Of a stretch of 64,000 nt of DNA, positions 42,966 through 52,459 are shown in pieces. The translations under genes were made by a program, and so were the position numbers. Below the pieces are notes generated by a model. The model was not told the origin of the DNA. It ran no database searches and saw nothing but the letters and a program-made list of their open reading frames with translations. Each line of letters starts with the position of its first letter. Positions within the stretch are counted from its first letter, which is position 1. The stretch is from Streptomyces antnestii. GTDB taxonomy: Bacteria; Actinomycetota; Actinomycetes; Streptomycetales; Streptomycetaceae. The DNA is taken from assembly GCF_004005495.1 (NCBI RefSeq), contig NZ_RZYA01000001.1, positions 682,001-746,000 of the forward strand. Direction: 5' to 3'.

Positions 42966-45677
42966 TCACCTCCGCAGCGTCACTCTGAAGTCGCTGTCGA
43001 GAGGCTGCCGCGTGGTCTTGACCGTCGTCACGCCCGTTTCCGCGTCGTAGTACCAGCCGGAGTCCGTCGCCGCGAGGGCGTCGGGCGAGGCGACGTGGGT
43101 GAGCGGGCGGCCGCCCATGGACACCTGGCGCGGAGCGTCCTCGCCGTGGACCGTGAACCGGTACGCGCGGGAGTCGGGCTTGTTCGCGTAACTCCCCTTG
43201 CTCGCACCGACGTTGACCTCGGTGGCGTTCTCCTCCTGGCCGACCGTGACGCGCTGCGTCGCCGAGGCGCCGTCCGCGAACTTCCGGGTCACCCCGTCGT
43301 CCTCGTACAGCGTGTAGGAGGAGTGGCCCTGCGGGTACACGTCCCAGTCCAGCTCGTGGACGTCACGGGACTTGTACGACGTCGTCCCCTTCGGCCACAT
43401 CGGCACGACCGCGCCCGCCTTGACGAAGAGGGGGAGCGTGTCGAGCGGCGCGTGGTACCCGTCGACGGTCGTCGGGCCCTGGTACGTCTTGCCCGTCCAG
43501 TAGTCCGTCCACGTGCCCTTGGGCAGGTAGATGCCGTCGCGGGTGTCCGAGTCCTTATAGACGGGGGCGACCAGGAAGTCGTCGCCGGCCAGGTACTCGT
43601 ACTTGGCGGTCGCGCCCAGGGTCTTCGGGTCGTCCGGGTACTCCAGGTACAGCGGGCGCACCCCGCCGACGCCGGTCTTCGCCGCCTCGGCGGACAGCGT
43701 GTACAGGTAGGGAAGCAGGCGCTCGCGCAGCTGGAGGTACTTGCGGTTGATGGACGTGTACGGCTCGCCGTCCACCCACGGCTGCTGGTTGATCTTCTGC
43801 TTCGTGGTGAGGTCCCGCGCCCAGCCGTCCATCGTCATGATGGCCGGCAGGAACGTCTTGGCCTGGAGGTCACGCGCGTACATCTTGGCGTCGTGGCTGT
43901 AGATGCTGCCCACGTCACCGGTGTTGTACGCGATCCCGGACATCGTGGCGCCCGCGTACGTCGGGATCTGCCAGCGGACGTAGTCCCAGGACAGCTTCTG
44001 GTCGCCGGACCACAGGACGGAGCAGCGCTGGGCGCCCGCCCAGGAGACGGGCATCCAGACGAAGCCGCGTGCGTCGCTGTTGTCCTCGATGCCGGCCTTC
44101 GCCTTGTCGCAGGCGTCCAGGGACATGCCGTAGCCGTTGCCGACCCAGGCGACGTCGAGCTTCGCGACGCGCTGCCCGGCCTTGACCTGGTCGGCGAGCT
44201 TGCCGATGCCGTCCTGGGTCCACAGGCCCAGCTGGGCGCCGTGGTCCTGGAGGCCCTTGGCGGTCTCGGCGAGGTTCTCGTAGCCGCAGCCGTAGCCGTC
44301 GTTGACCAGCATCCAGCCGAGCGGCAGCTGGTGGTCGACGTAGCCGTCGGCGACCTTGAGGGCGTCCAGGGTGTGGCGCTCGCCCTGGTTGGCGTTGTGG
44401 AGGTAGCAGTCGGCGTCGCCGGGTTCGAGGCCGTACACCGGCGGCATGAAGGGCTTGCCGACCAGCGACGTGTAGCCGCCGATCACCTCCTTCGCGTCAC
44501 CGAGGAAGTAGTACGCGTCGAGGCGGCGCTCCTGCTGGCCGGTGTGGACCGAGGGGCCGAAGTCGTAGACGCCCGGGGCGAAGGTGTTGCGGTAGACGCC
44601 GTAGCCCGCCGAAGAGAGGTAGAACGGCTGCGAGTTGTTGTAACCGCCCTCATTCCAGTTGGTGTTGTTGGCGACGTAGACCGTCTTGTCGCGGTGCGAG
44701 AACGAGCCGTTCTGCTCGCCGCCGCCGAAGAACTGCTCGTCCCTGCCGCGTTCCAGGCTCTGCCGCATGCCGCCGGTGGACCAGCGCAGCGGCTTGTCCT
44801 CCTGCCAGATCCGCGTCTTGTCGTCGGCCTTGTACAGGCCGAAGCGCAGCGGCTTCTTGTAGACGCGCAGGACGGCGCCGTGGGCGCGGATGCCGTAGTA
44901 CGCGCCCGCGTCGAACGAGGACGTGTGCGGGTCGATGGCGGGCTGCTTGCGCACGATCTGCGAGCCGGTGGGGTCGGAGAAGTCGCCCGACGGGTCGGCC
45001 TGGAGGCGGAGCCCGCCGCCCGTCAGGAAGTCGGCCCTGGCCTTCAGCGCGCCGGCCTCGACGGTGTAGCTGCCGTCGTCCCCCTTGAAGGAGGTCAGGT
45101 CGCCCGCGTCGGTCGTCTCGGGCAGATACGCCTTGCCGACGAAGGAGTTGTCGTGCACGTCGTAGGGGACGACCACGACGTGGTACGTGCCGTTCGCCTT
45201 CGGGATGACCGTGGCCTCGGGGTCGGCCGTGCCCGCGCTGGCGGCGACCTGCTTGCCCGCGTCGTCGTAGATGTACATGTCGAAGTCGTCGGTGGGCTGC
45301 TTGGCCCACTCGATCGAGACGGGGACGCCGCCCTCGGGGTTGTCGTCCCAGTAGCCGTCCGGGACCGAGACCTTGAGGTCGAAGCGGTCGCAGACCTTGT
45401 TGTCGGGGTCGCCGGCCTGGGACGGGCACTTGCCGGGATCGCCGACCGTCCCCGCCGGGTACACGGGGCTCTGCCAGGTCACGCTCTTGTGGCCGTCGTC
45501 CAGGACGCCGCTGCCGGGGGTCGCCGCGCTCGCCTGCTGGGCGGGGGAGGCGAGCAACGCCGCGGCGAGGGCCGTCACAAGCCCGGCCGAGGCGCCCGCG
45601 GCCCACCGCGCGCGGCGGGCCCGTGTCAGGTCCAGTCTTCGATGCAGCCCTATATGCATTCTCCGCACAGATCCCAT
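42966..45677 (-). CDS. secreted glycoside hydrolase family 31 protein
   Basis: About 903 residues. A twin-arginine/Sec-like signal (RRARWAAGASAGLVTALAAA to QQASAATPG) is followed by a bacterial pre-peptidase C-like segment (VKVS to YHVVVVPYD, about residues 70-200), the GH31 N-terminal beta domain, the catalytic barrel and a C-terminal beta domain. The likely nucleophile Asp is in AKLDVAWVG and the acid/base Asp in VLWSGDQKLSWD. GH31 enzymes are retaining alpha-glucosidases, alpha-xylosidases or isomaltodextranases; specificity is not clear. The start is uncertain: ATG at 45677 is chosen, with 45659 and 45788 as alternatives, none with a clear ribosome site. Confidence 0.85.
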   Translation of the reverse strand: MGSVRRMHIGLHRRLDLTRARRARWAAGASAGLVTALAAALLASPAQQASAATPGSGVLDDGHKSVTWQSPVYPAGTVGDPGKCPSQAGDPDNKVCDRFDLKVSVPDGYWDDNPEGGVPVSIEWAKQPTDDFDMYIYDDAGKQVAASAGTADPEATVIPKANGTYHVVVVPYDVHDNSFVGKAYLPETTDAGDLTSFKGDDGSYTVEAGALKARADFLTGGGLRLQADPSGDFSDPTGSQIVRKQPAIDPHTSSFDAGAYYGIRAHGAVLRVYKKPLRFGLYKADDKTRIWQEDKPLRWSTGGMRQSLERGRDEQFFGGGEQNGSFSHRDKTVYVANNTNWNEGGYNNSQPFYLSSAGYGVYRNTFAPGVYDFGPSVHTGQQERRLDAYYFLGDAKEVIGGYTSLVGKPFMPPVYGLEPGDADCYLHNANQGERHTLDALKVADGYVDHQLPLGWMLVNDGYGCGYENLAETAKGLQDHGAQLGLWTQDGIGKLADQVKAGQRVAKLDVAWVGNGYGMSLDACDKAKAGIEDNSDARGFVWMPVSWAGAQRCSVLWSGDQKLSWDYVRWQIPTYAGATMSGIAYNTGDVGSIYSHDAKMYARDLQAKTFLPAIMTMDGWARDLTTKQKINQQPWVDGEPYTSINRKYLQLRERLLPYLYTLSAEAAKTGVGGVRPLYLEYPDDPKTLGATAKYEYLAGDDFLVAPVYKDSDTRDGIYLPKGTWTDYWTGKTYQGPTTVDGYHAPLDTLPLFVKAGAVVPMWPKGTTSYKSRDVHELDWDVYPQGHSSYTLYEDDGVTRKFADGASATQRVTVGQEENATEVNVGASKGSYANKPDSRAYRFTVHGEDAPRQVSMGGRPLTHVASPDALAATDSGWYYDAETGVTTVKTTRQPLDSDFRVTLRR

Positions 45678-45831
45678 CTCCGCTCGAACCAACGGCCGTA
45701 TGTTTACTCGTGCTTGAAATGTTGAGACAGCGAGCACTTTCGCGCAGTCGCAGGCATCAACATCCCCCTTGGGGCGCGAGCATGTCAACGGATGGGAAGC
45801 GGGGACTCCGGGACGGGGGCCGCCGGCGGTG

Positions 45832-48690
45832 TCACGCCATCTGGCGCCGCACCAGCTCGTGCAGGCGCCCGTTCGTGTCCGCGAGGAGCTCGGCGGGCGG
45901 TCCCTGCTGGACGACGCGGCCGTCCGCCATGACGATCACCCGGTCCGCGTCCATCACCGTGGACAGGCGGTGCGCGATGACGACGCGGGTCGCGTTCAGG
46001 GCGCGGGTGCTGTCGATGACCGTGCGCTGCGTCTCGTTGTCGAGCGCGCTCGTGGCCTCGTCGAAGAACAGGATGCGCGGCCGGCGGATCAGTGCCTGCG
46101 CGATCATCAGACGCTGGCGCTGGCCGCCGGAGATGGCGCCGCCGCCCGCGATCATCGTGTGCAGCCCCATCGGCATCCGCTTGATGTCCTCGGCGAGCCC
46201 CGCCATCGCCGCCGCCTCCCACGCCTCCTCCTGCGTGAACACCTCCGCGCCGCAGATGCAGTCCAGGATCGAACCGGTCAGCGGCTGCGCGTTCTGCAGG
46301 ACGACCCCGCACTGCCGCCGCACCGCGGCCTGGTCGAGGGCGCCCAGGTCCTGACCGTCGTACAGCACCCCGCCCGCGACCGGCTTGTCGAAGCCGATCA
46401 GGAGGCGCAGGAGCGTGGACTTGCCGCAGCCGCTCGGGCCGACCACCGCGACGAACTCGCCCGGCCTGATGGACAGGTTCACGTCGTCGAGGACGAGCGG
46501 GCCGTCGTCCGTGTACCGGAAGGACACGCCGCGCGCCTCGATCTCACCGGTCAGCTCGCCCGGCTGCGTGCTCGCGTCCCGCACCTCGGGCGCCTCGTCG
46601 AGGACCGGCTTGATCTGCTCGAACATCGGCAGAACGGCGGCCGCCGAGATCAGGGCGCCCGTGAGCTGCGTGACCGAGGACAGCAGCATCGTCACCGCGG
46701 TGCTGAACGTCAGGAAGTCGCCCGCGGAGAGCGTGCCCCGCGCCGGTCCGGCGAGCAGCATGAACATCACGAGCGAACACAGCGGCAGATAGACCGCGTT
46801 GAGGACCGTCGTCAGGTTCTTGATGCGGCCCGCGCGCCGCTGGAGCTCACGGCTCTGCGCGAACTCCCCGGCCCACGAGGCGTAGGCGAAGCTCTCCGCG
46901 CCCGCCACCCGCAGCTTCGGCAGGCCGCGCAGCGTCTGGAACGCCTGGTTGTTCAGCTTGTTGCCGAGGACGACGAGGCGGCGCTGCCAGCGCAGCTCCC
47001 ACAGCCCGAGCGTGAGGAACACGCCTGCGATCACCGCGAGCATGGCGAGCGCGGTCAGTGCCAGGGGGACGCTGTAGCAGAGCAGCAGGACGAGGTTCAT
47101 CGTGCCGATCGTGCCGGCCTGCACCACCACCGGGCCCACGCCGGACAGGACACGGCGGATCGCACTGATGCCCATGGCCGCGCTCGCCAGCTCGCCCGTG
47201 GACCGCGACGCGAAGAACCGCGTCGGAAGCCTCAACAGGCGGTCCCACACCGCGGGTTGGAGCGCACTCTCGATCCGGCCCTCCATGCGCAGGATCGTCA
47301 GGTTCTGCAGCAGCATGAACGCGGCCGACACGATGCTCGTCACCATCACGGCGACGGCCACCTGCACGATGAGGTCCGACTCGGCGTTCGGCACGTACAC
47401 GCCGAGCACCCGGCCGGTCGCGACCGGCACCAGGGCCCCGATCGCGACGGTCACCAGACCGGCCAGCAGCAGGTTGCGCACGTCGGCACGGGTGCCGCGC
47501 GCGCTGAACCCCATCAGCCGCAGCGGGCTCATCGGCTTGTCGGGCAGCGGCCGGTACAGCATCACGGCCCGCTGCTCGAACTCCTCCGCGTTGTCCTCGT
47601 CGACCCGGGTCCGCCGACCGCTCGTCGGATGCACGGCCTCGTACCCGCCCCGGCGCCACAGCAGCGCGACCGGCGCGCCCGTCGCCGCGCGATGGCCCAC
47701 CAGGGGGCCCGTGTTCTCGCGCCACCAGCGGCCGACGAGCCGGACCGGGCGGGTGCGGATCCGTGACGCGACGGCGACCTGCTCGACCGGGTCGACACGG
47801 TCGCTGACCGGGCCGCCCCGCTCGGGCGCCGAGAGCGTGATCCCGGCCGCGCCGGCCACCAGCTTGCACGCCGCGTACACCGCGTCGTCGCCGTTGCCGG
47901 AGGACGCGCCGCGCCGCGCACCGCCCTTGCCCTGCCGCCCGATGGACGCGAGCAGCGTCCGGTCGGCCTCCTCACGGACGGTCTCGCCCGCCTTGATGCC
48001 GGCCGCCGCCCGTGTCTCGTGCGCGTTCTCCAGGCGCTCGATCCACCGGTCGAGCGCCGACAGGAGCCGGAACTGCTGGTTGACCATGCGCTGCCACATG
48101 GAGCCGTCGACGAACAGCTCGCCCACGGTGTCCGCGCTGTACGACGCCCCGTACTGCACACTGCCCGGCAGGATCGGCAGCCACAGGATGTCGTCGTCGC
48201 CCACGGAGTCGTCGCCGGTCGTCCTGCCGTCGAGCGGCGCCTCGAACAGGACACGCTGGCTGCGCCCGACACCGAGCGCGAACGCGTGCTCAAGGAGGCT
48301 GAGGGCCGCGTCCTGGGTGTCGTACTGGCTGAGGTACTGCTGGTCGTACGACCACGAGGCGTCGCCGTAGTCGGGGCGCTGGAGTTCCCGCAGCCCGATG
48401 CGGCGCAGCAGGCAGCCCTGCAACGGCCGTCCCACCAGGGTGTGCTGGGGGCCCTCGACCGGGCCGAGGAGCAGCGTGCCCGCCTCCAGGCGGCCCAGGA
48501 AGTGCCAGTGCCCCTGCGCTGCCGCGTCGACCGCGAACAGGTCGAGCGCGCCCTGCACGACGAGCCACAGGACCTGCGGCCCCTCCAGGTTCAGGCTGCG
48601 CATGCCCGCGCAGTCGACCGGGACGCCGAGCGAGCCGAACGCGGCGGTCACCTGGTCGCCGGCGGAGTGCTCCGCTTGCGTGTACGTCAC
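45832..48690 (-). CDS. NHLP-type bacteriocin export ABC transporter, permease/ATPase subunit
   Basis: A 952-residue half-transporter with an unusually long N-terminal cytoplasmic region of about 380 residues (with a cyclic-nucleotide-domain-like start), six membrane helices and a C-terminal ATPase. Walker A is VGPSGCGKSTLLRLL, signature ISGGQRQRLMI, Walker B ILFFDEATSALD, switch His VIAHRLST. It lacks a C39 peptidase domain. This layout is the second ATPase of NHLP/NHLM leader-peptide export loci. The GTG at 48690 has GGGAG seven bases upstream, 1 bp after the stop of the peptidase-ABC gene. Confidence 0.9.
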   Translation of the reverse strand: MTYTQAEHSAGDQVTAAFGSLGVPVDCAGMRSLNLEGPQVLWLVVQGALDLFAVDAAAQGHWHFLGRLEAGTLLLGPVEGPQHTLVGRPLQGCLLRRIGLRELQRPDYGDASWSYDQQYLSQYDTQDAALSLLEHAFALGVGRSQRVLFEAPLDGRTTGDDSVGDDDILWLPILPGSVQYGASYSADTVGELFVDGSMWQRMVNQQFRLLSALDRWIERLENAHETRAAAGIKAGETVREEADRTLLASIGRQGKGGARRGASSGNGDDAVYAACKLVAGAAGITLSAPERGGPVSDRVDPVEQVAVASRIRTRPVRLVGRWWRENTGPLVGHRAATGAPVALLWRRGGYEAVHPTSGRRTRVDEDNAEEFEQRAVMLYRPLPDKPMSPLRLMGFSARGTRADVRNLLLAGLVTVAIGALVPVATGRVLGVYVPNAESDLIVQVAVAVMVTSIVSAAFMLLQNLTILRMEGRIESALQPAVWDRLLRLPTRFFASRSTGELASAAMGISAIRRVLSGVGPVVVQAGTIGTMNLVLLLCYSVPLALTALAMLAVIAGVFLTLGLWELRWQRRLVVLGNKLNNQAFQTLRGLPKLRVAGAESFAYASWAGEFAQSRELQRRAGRIKNLTTVLNAVYLPLCSLVMFMLLAGPARGTLSAGDFLTFSTAVTMLLSSVTQLTGALISAAAVLPMFEQIKPVLDEAPEVRDASTQPGELTGEIEARGVSFRYTDDGPLVLDDVNLSIRPGEFVAVVGPSGCGKSTLLRLLIGFDKPVAGGVLYDGQDLGALDQAAVRRQCGVVLQNAQPLTGSILDCICGAEVFTQEEAWEAAAMAGLAEDIKRMPMGLHTMIAGGGAISGGQRQRLMIAQALIRRPRILFFDEATSALDNETQRTVIDSTRALNATRVVIAHRLSTVMDADRVIVMADGRVVQQGPPAELLADTNGRLHELVRRQMA

Positions 48691-48691
48691 C

Positions 48692-50935
48692 TCAGTGCTC
48701 CCTGACCAGGTCGGCGTACGGGCCCCCGGCGGCCACGAGTTGTTCGTGCCGGCCGCGCTCCACGACCTGCCCGTGGTCGAGGACGACGATCTCGTCGCTG
48801 TCGCGCACCGTGCTGAGCCGGTGCGCGATGACGACGCAGGCGCAGCCGCGGCGCCGCAGATTGTCGATGATGATCTGCTCCGTCTCCGCGTCGAGCGCGC
48901 TCGTCACCTCGTCGAGCACGAGGATGCTCGGCCGGCGCACCAGGGCGCGCGCGATCTCCAGGCGCTGGCGCTGACCGCCGGAGAAGTTCCGCCCGTCCTG
49001 CTCGACCCGGCCCTGGATGCCGCCGGGCCTGCGCGCGACGACGTCGTACAGGGCCGCGTCCTTGAGGGCGTCGACGACGGCCTCGTCCGGGATCGACGGG
49101 TCCCACAGGGCGACGTTGTCGCGGACCGTGCCCTCGAACAGGAACACGTCCTGGTCGACGAACGACACCGACGCCGACAGGGCGCCGCGCGGGATGTCCT
49201 CAAGACGCTGCCCGTCGATGCGGATCGTGCCCTCCCACGGGCTGTAAAGGCCGGAGATGAGCCGCGACACCGTCGACTTGCCGCTGCCGGAGCCGCCGAC
49301 GAGCGCCACCTGCTGGCCGGGTCCGACCGCCAGCGAGAAGCCGGTCAGGAGCGGCTTGTCCAGCGGGCTGTAGCCGAACGTGATGTCGTCGAGCGTGACG
49401 TGCCCCTTCAGGCGGCGCGTGCTCGCCGCCGCGTCGGGCCGCGTGTACAGCGCGTCCGCCGGGAAGCTCTCCACGTCCTTCAGACGCGCCACGTCGGCGG
49501 CGAAGTCCTGGATACGGCCGGCCACGCCGTTGAGCCGGGTGATCGGTGCGGTGAAGCGGGTGACCAGCGCCTGGAAGGCGACCAGCAGACCCACCGACAG
49601 ATGCCCCTCGACCGCGCGCAGACCGCCGATCCACAGGATCAGCGCGCTGTTGAGGGTCGCCAGGGTCGGCGCCACGATGCCCAGCCACGCGCTCGGCACC
49701 CCGAGCCGCTGCTGCTCCTCGAGGGTGGTCGCGTGCTGCCCCGCCCAGCGCCGGAAGTACCCGTTCTCGCCGCCCGTCGCCTTCATCGTCTCGATGAGCT
49801 GAAGGCCGGTGTACGAGGTGTTGGTGAGCCGCGCCGTGTCCGCGCGCAGCTTCTGCGTACGGGTGGCGCGCAGCCGGATGACGATCCGCATCGCGACGAC
49901 GTTCCCGAGCGCGATCCCCACGCCGACGAGCGTGAGTTGGGGGTCGTACGTCCACAGCAGCGCCGCGTACAGCAGCACCACGACCCCGTCGACCCCCGCC
50001 GCCGTCAGGTCGCGCGCGAGCGTCTCGGAGACCGCGTCGTTCGACTGGAGCCGCTGCACGAGGTCGGCCGGGCTGCGCTGCGCGAAGAACGTCACCGGCA
50101 GCCGCAACAGATGCCCGAAGAACCGCGCGCTGCTCAGCGTCGACGCGATGACGCGCCCGCGCAGCAGATTCGCCTGCTGCAGCCAGGTCAGCACGGCGGT
50201 GAGCCCGACCATCGCGGCCATCGACGCGAACAGGGCGCCGAGCAGCGAGGTCTGGTCACCGATCAGGAACATGTCGATGTACGTCCGGCTGAGCGCGGGC
50301 AGCGCCGCGCCGACCGCCACAAGGAGCAGGCTGGCGAGCAGCGCCGCGAGCATCGTGCCCGTCGTGCCGCGAAGGCGCGCGGGCAGCGCCCGGAGCACGC
50401 CCGGCCTGCGGCCGCCGGGGCGGAAGTCCTCGCCCGGTTCGAGGACGAGGACCACACCCGTGAAGCTGGTGTCGAAGTCCTCGGACGGCACGAACCTGCG
50501 GCCCTTGTCGGGGTCGTTGATGTGCACGCCGCGCCGCCCGAAGCGGCGGCCCATGCCGTCGTAGACGACGTAGTGGTTGAACTCCCAGAAGAGGATCGCG
50601 GGCGCCTCGACCTCCGCGAGCGCGGCCGGCTCCATCTGCATGCCGCGCGCGGTCATGCCGTAACTACGGGCGGCTTTGAGGATGTTGCTGGCCCGCGAGC
50701 CGTCGCGCGAGACGCCGCACGCGATGCGCAGTTCTTCGAGCGGGACGTGCTTGCCGTGGTGCGCGAGGACCATCGCGAGGGACGCGGCACCGCACTCGAC
50801 GGCCTCCATCTGGAGGACGGTGGGCGTGCGGACCGTCCGGTGCCGGCGCTTCGGCGGCTTCGGCGCGGGGCGCGCGCGGCGGCGGCCGTGCCCGGCCGGG
50901 GGCAGCTGCTGCTGGACTGCGGGGGAGGGGCTCAC
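48692..50935 (-). CDS. NHLP-type bacteriocin export ABC transporter with C39 peptidase domain
   Basis: A 747-residue peptidase-containing ABC transporter. The N-terminal C39 domain (about residues 40-175) has Cys in MEAVECGAASLAM, His in WEFNHYVVYD and Asp in HINDPDKGR, so it should cleave double-glycine leaders. Then come six membrane helices and an ATPase with VGGSGSGKSTVSRLI, FSGGQRQRLEI and ILVLDEVTSALD. The GTG at 50935 overlaps the stop of the HlyD-like gene by 4 bp. The obvious substrate is the double-glycine peptide encoded at 51840-52067. Confidence 0.93.
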   Translation of the reverse strand: MSPSPAVQQQLPPAGHGRRRARPAPKPPKRRHRTVRTPTVLQMEAVECGAASLAMVLAHHGKHVPLEELRIACGVSRDGSRASNILKAARSYGMTARGMQMEPAALAEVEAPAILFWEFNHYVVYDGMGRRFGRRGVHINDPDKGRRFVPSEDFDTSFTGVVLVLEPGEDFRPGGRRPGVLRALPARLRGTTGTMLAALLASLLLVAVGAALPALSRTYIDMFLIGDQTSLLGALFASMAAMVGLTAVLTWLQQANLLRGRVIASTLSSARFFGHLLRLPVTFFAQRSPADLVQRLQSNDAVSETLARDLTAAGVDGVVVLLYAALLWTYDPQLTLVGVGIALGNVVAMRIVIRLRATRTQKLRADTARLTNTSYTGLQLIETMKATGGENGYFRRWAGQHATTLEEQQRLGVPSAWLGIVAPTLATLNSALILWIGGLRAVEGHLSVGLLVAFQALVTRFTAPITRLNGVAGRIQDFAADVARLKDVESFPADALYTRPDAAASTRRLKGHVTLDDITFGYSPLDKPLLTGFSLAVGPGQQVALVGGSGSGKSTVSRLISGLYSPWEGTIRIDGQRLEDIPRGALSASVSFVDQDVFLFEGTVRDNVALWDPSIPDEAVVDALKDAALYDVVARRPGGIQGRVEQDGRNFSGGQRQRLEIARALVRRPSILVLDEVTSALDAETEQIIIDNLRRRGCACVVIAHRLSTVRDSDEIVVLDHGQVVERGRHEQLVAAGGPYADLVREH

Positions 50936-51738
50936 GGGAGCAGCCAATCGATCGGGCGCTGCTCGGCGAGATGCACGGCGCCGGAGGCGGGGGTCATCGA
51001 GTCGAGCGCGTACGGGGGTCCGCCCTTGGACGACCACGCGTAACCCGACTTGGTGGCGGGCGACGCGACCAGCTTCACGAGGACCGCGACCGTCGGGCCG
51101 CCCTTCGTGAACTGCCGGGCCAGCTCCTTGTCACCGAGGAACGCCTCGACCCGCTGCCCGGTCTGCGCGCCGCGCCCGACCGCCTGCACCCGGCCGCGCA
51201 GCACGCCGTACTGCTGGGACGGCGCCGACTGGACGCTGAGGTCGACGTCCGCACCGACCGGCACGGTGCCCGCCTTGTCCGCGGGGACGTACAGCATCGC
51301 GAGGAGGGGGTCGTGCGCGCCGGAGGTCTTCTCGACGGTCGCGATATCGGACCCGGTGGTGACGACCGCGCCGGTCCGGGCGACGAGGGTGGTGACGCGG
51401 CCCGCGTCGACGGTCCGCACATAGCTGTCGCCCGTGGGCGTACGGACCTTGAGGAGCGGGGCGTTCGCGGCGAGCTGCTGCCCTTCCTTGGCGAGCACGC
51501 CCGTGACCTGACCGGTGACGGGGCTCTGCAGGACGTAACTGCCCTGCGCGTGTGTGAGGACGCCGGGGACCCGCAGCGTCGAGGACAGCGAACCGGTGAC
51601 CGCCCACACGGACGCGGCCGCCATCACGACGAGGGTCACGGCAAGCGCGAGGAGGCCCTGGGGCCTGGCGAGCCGCACGGGAAGGTCGAGTTCCTCGGGC
51701 GACTGCAGCTTGGACAGGGCCTGTTGGCGGAACTGCAC
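50932..51738 (-). CDS. HlyD-like secretion protein of an NHLP bacteriocin system
   Basis: A 268-residue membrane-fusion-type protein: cytoplasmic N-terminus (FRQQALSKLQSPEELD), one membrane helix (about residues 30-50), then a lipoyl-like beta domain (SYVLQSPVTGQVTGVLAKEG) and a C-terminal beta-barrel. In monoderm bacteria it would link the ABC exporters to the cell wall exterior. It is the first exporter gene after the precursor gene, with a perfect hairpin between them. The GTG at 51738 follows AAGGGA. Confidence 0.88.
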   Translation of the reverse strand: MQFRQQALSKLQSPEELDLPVRLARPQGLLALAVTLVVMAAASVWAVTGSLSSTLRVPGVLTHAQGSYVLQSPVTGQVTGVLAKEGQQLAANAPLLKVRTPTGDSYVRTVDAGRVTTLVARTGAVVTTGSDIATVEKTSGAHDPLLAMLYVPADKAGTVPVGADVDLSVQSAPSQQYGVLRGRVQAVGRGAQTGQRVEAFLGDKELARQFTKGGPTVAVLVKLVASPATKSGYAWSSKGGPPYALDSMTPASGAVHLAEQRPIDWLLP

Positions 51739-51792
51739 GACGTACTTCCCTTACGTATCTTCCGGTCCGGCGGAGTGCCGGGAGTGCCCGAA

Positions 51793-51823
51793 GGCCCCGG
51801 AACCGGGGGGAGGTTCCGGGGCC
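51793..51823 (-). terminator. hairpin between precursor peptide and exporter genes (attenuator-like)
   Basis: A perfect 12-bp stem (GGCCCCGGAACC at 51793-51804, complement at 51812-51823) with a seven-base loop lies 16 bp after the precursor stop and 55 bp before the HlyD-like start. It has no T tract, so it may act as a leaky terminator or stabilise the 3' end of an abundant precursor transcript. Confidence 0.65.
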
Positions 51824-51839
51824 CGGGGCAAGCCGTGGC

Positions 51840-52067
51840 TCAGAGACCGGCGGTCAGGCCCGAGGCCAGGCCGGTGACAGCGCCGGTGTTGAGGCCGGTG
51901 AGGCCCTCGACCGTGCCGGTGAGGCCGGCGACGGTGCCCGAGATGGGGGCGATCGAGTCGGCCGCGCCGGTCAGGTTGGCGGCGAGACCGCCGACGAGGC
52001 CGCCCGAGACGTTGTCGAGGTCGGCGTCGGAGATCTCGAGGGTCTCAACCTGGGGGGTGGAGTTCAT
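51840..52067 (-). CDS. double-glycine-leader precursor peptide (putative bacteriocin)
   Basis: A 75-residue peptide. The leader of 23 residues ends in EISDADLDNVSGG, matching type A2/NHLP-type leaders cut by C39 peptidases after Gly-Gly. The predicted 52-residue core, LVGGLAANLTGAADSIAPIS onwards, is built of Gly, Leu, Thr and Ala with GLTG/GLAS-like near-repeats. The whole peptide has no Cys, Lys, Arg, His, Phe, Tyr or Trp. It directly precedes the HlyD-like and two ABC genes. No LanM, cyclodehydratase, radical SAM or other maturase is seen nearby, so the product may be an unmodified, very hydrophobic secreted peptide. The ATG at 52067 has AGAAGGG seven bases upstream. Confidence 0.85.
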   Translation of the reverse strand: MNSTPQVETLEISDADLDNVSGGLVGGLAANLTGAADSIAPISGTVAGLTGTVEGLTGLNTGAVTGLASGLTAGL

Positions 52068-52459
52068 GATGCTGCCCTTCTCATTGGTAATTCCAGAATG
52101 CGTGAATCACTCGCGTGACACCCGCAGTGCCGAGGATCAAAGCACGCGGACGCCTCGCACATCCAATCGGAAGGTCCCCGGTCAGAGGCAGTGTGGGCAC
52201 GTAATTACCGCTGAGTGCAGGTGTGTTCACCGACTGGGGGCAGCACCTTCACAGAATCTGCGGGTCAACATTTCCCAGGGGTTTCGTGAAATTCAGCAAA
52301 ATGGACACTCCCGCATTTTTGGCCGGGGCCTTATTCAAGGGTTGTGCACATCTCCTGGACACCGTGACCGGACTGCGTATTCGGTGTGCAGGTTTACTGG
52401 AGAGGCGCGAGGGGGCGCCGGGGGGTTGTCTCGGCGACCCGGGCGTGAACAATGGGGCG
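52068..52459. other. divergent intergenic region of the precursor peptide gene
   Basis: A 392-bp gap, richer in A and T than its surroundings (for example GGTAATTCCAGAATGCGTGA at 52087-52106). It should contain the promoter of the export locus. I see no further double-glycine precursor in it. Confidence 0.4.

Noticed and set aside
42912..45725. 937-codon plus-strand frame opposite GH31
   Set aside because: Repetitive Val/Arg/Leu-rich shadow; the minus strand has a full GH31 protein with signal peptide.
45832..52067. Lanthipeptide or thiopeptide cluster
   Set aside because: No LanB/LanM, YcaO or radical SAM gene is present and the core peptide has no Cys.
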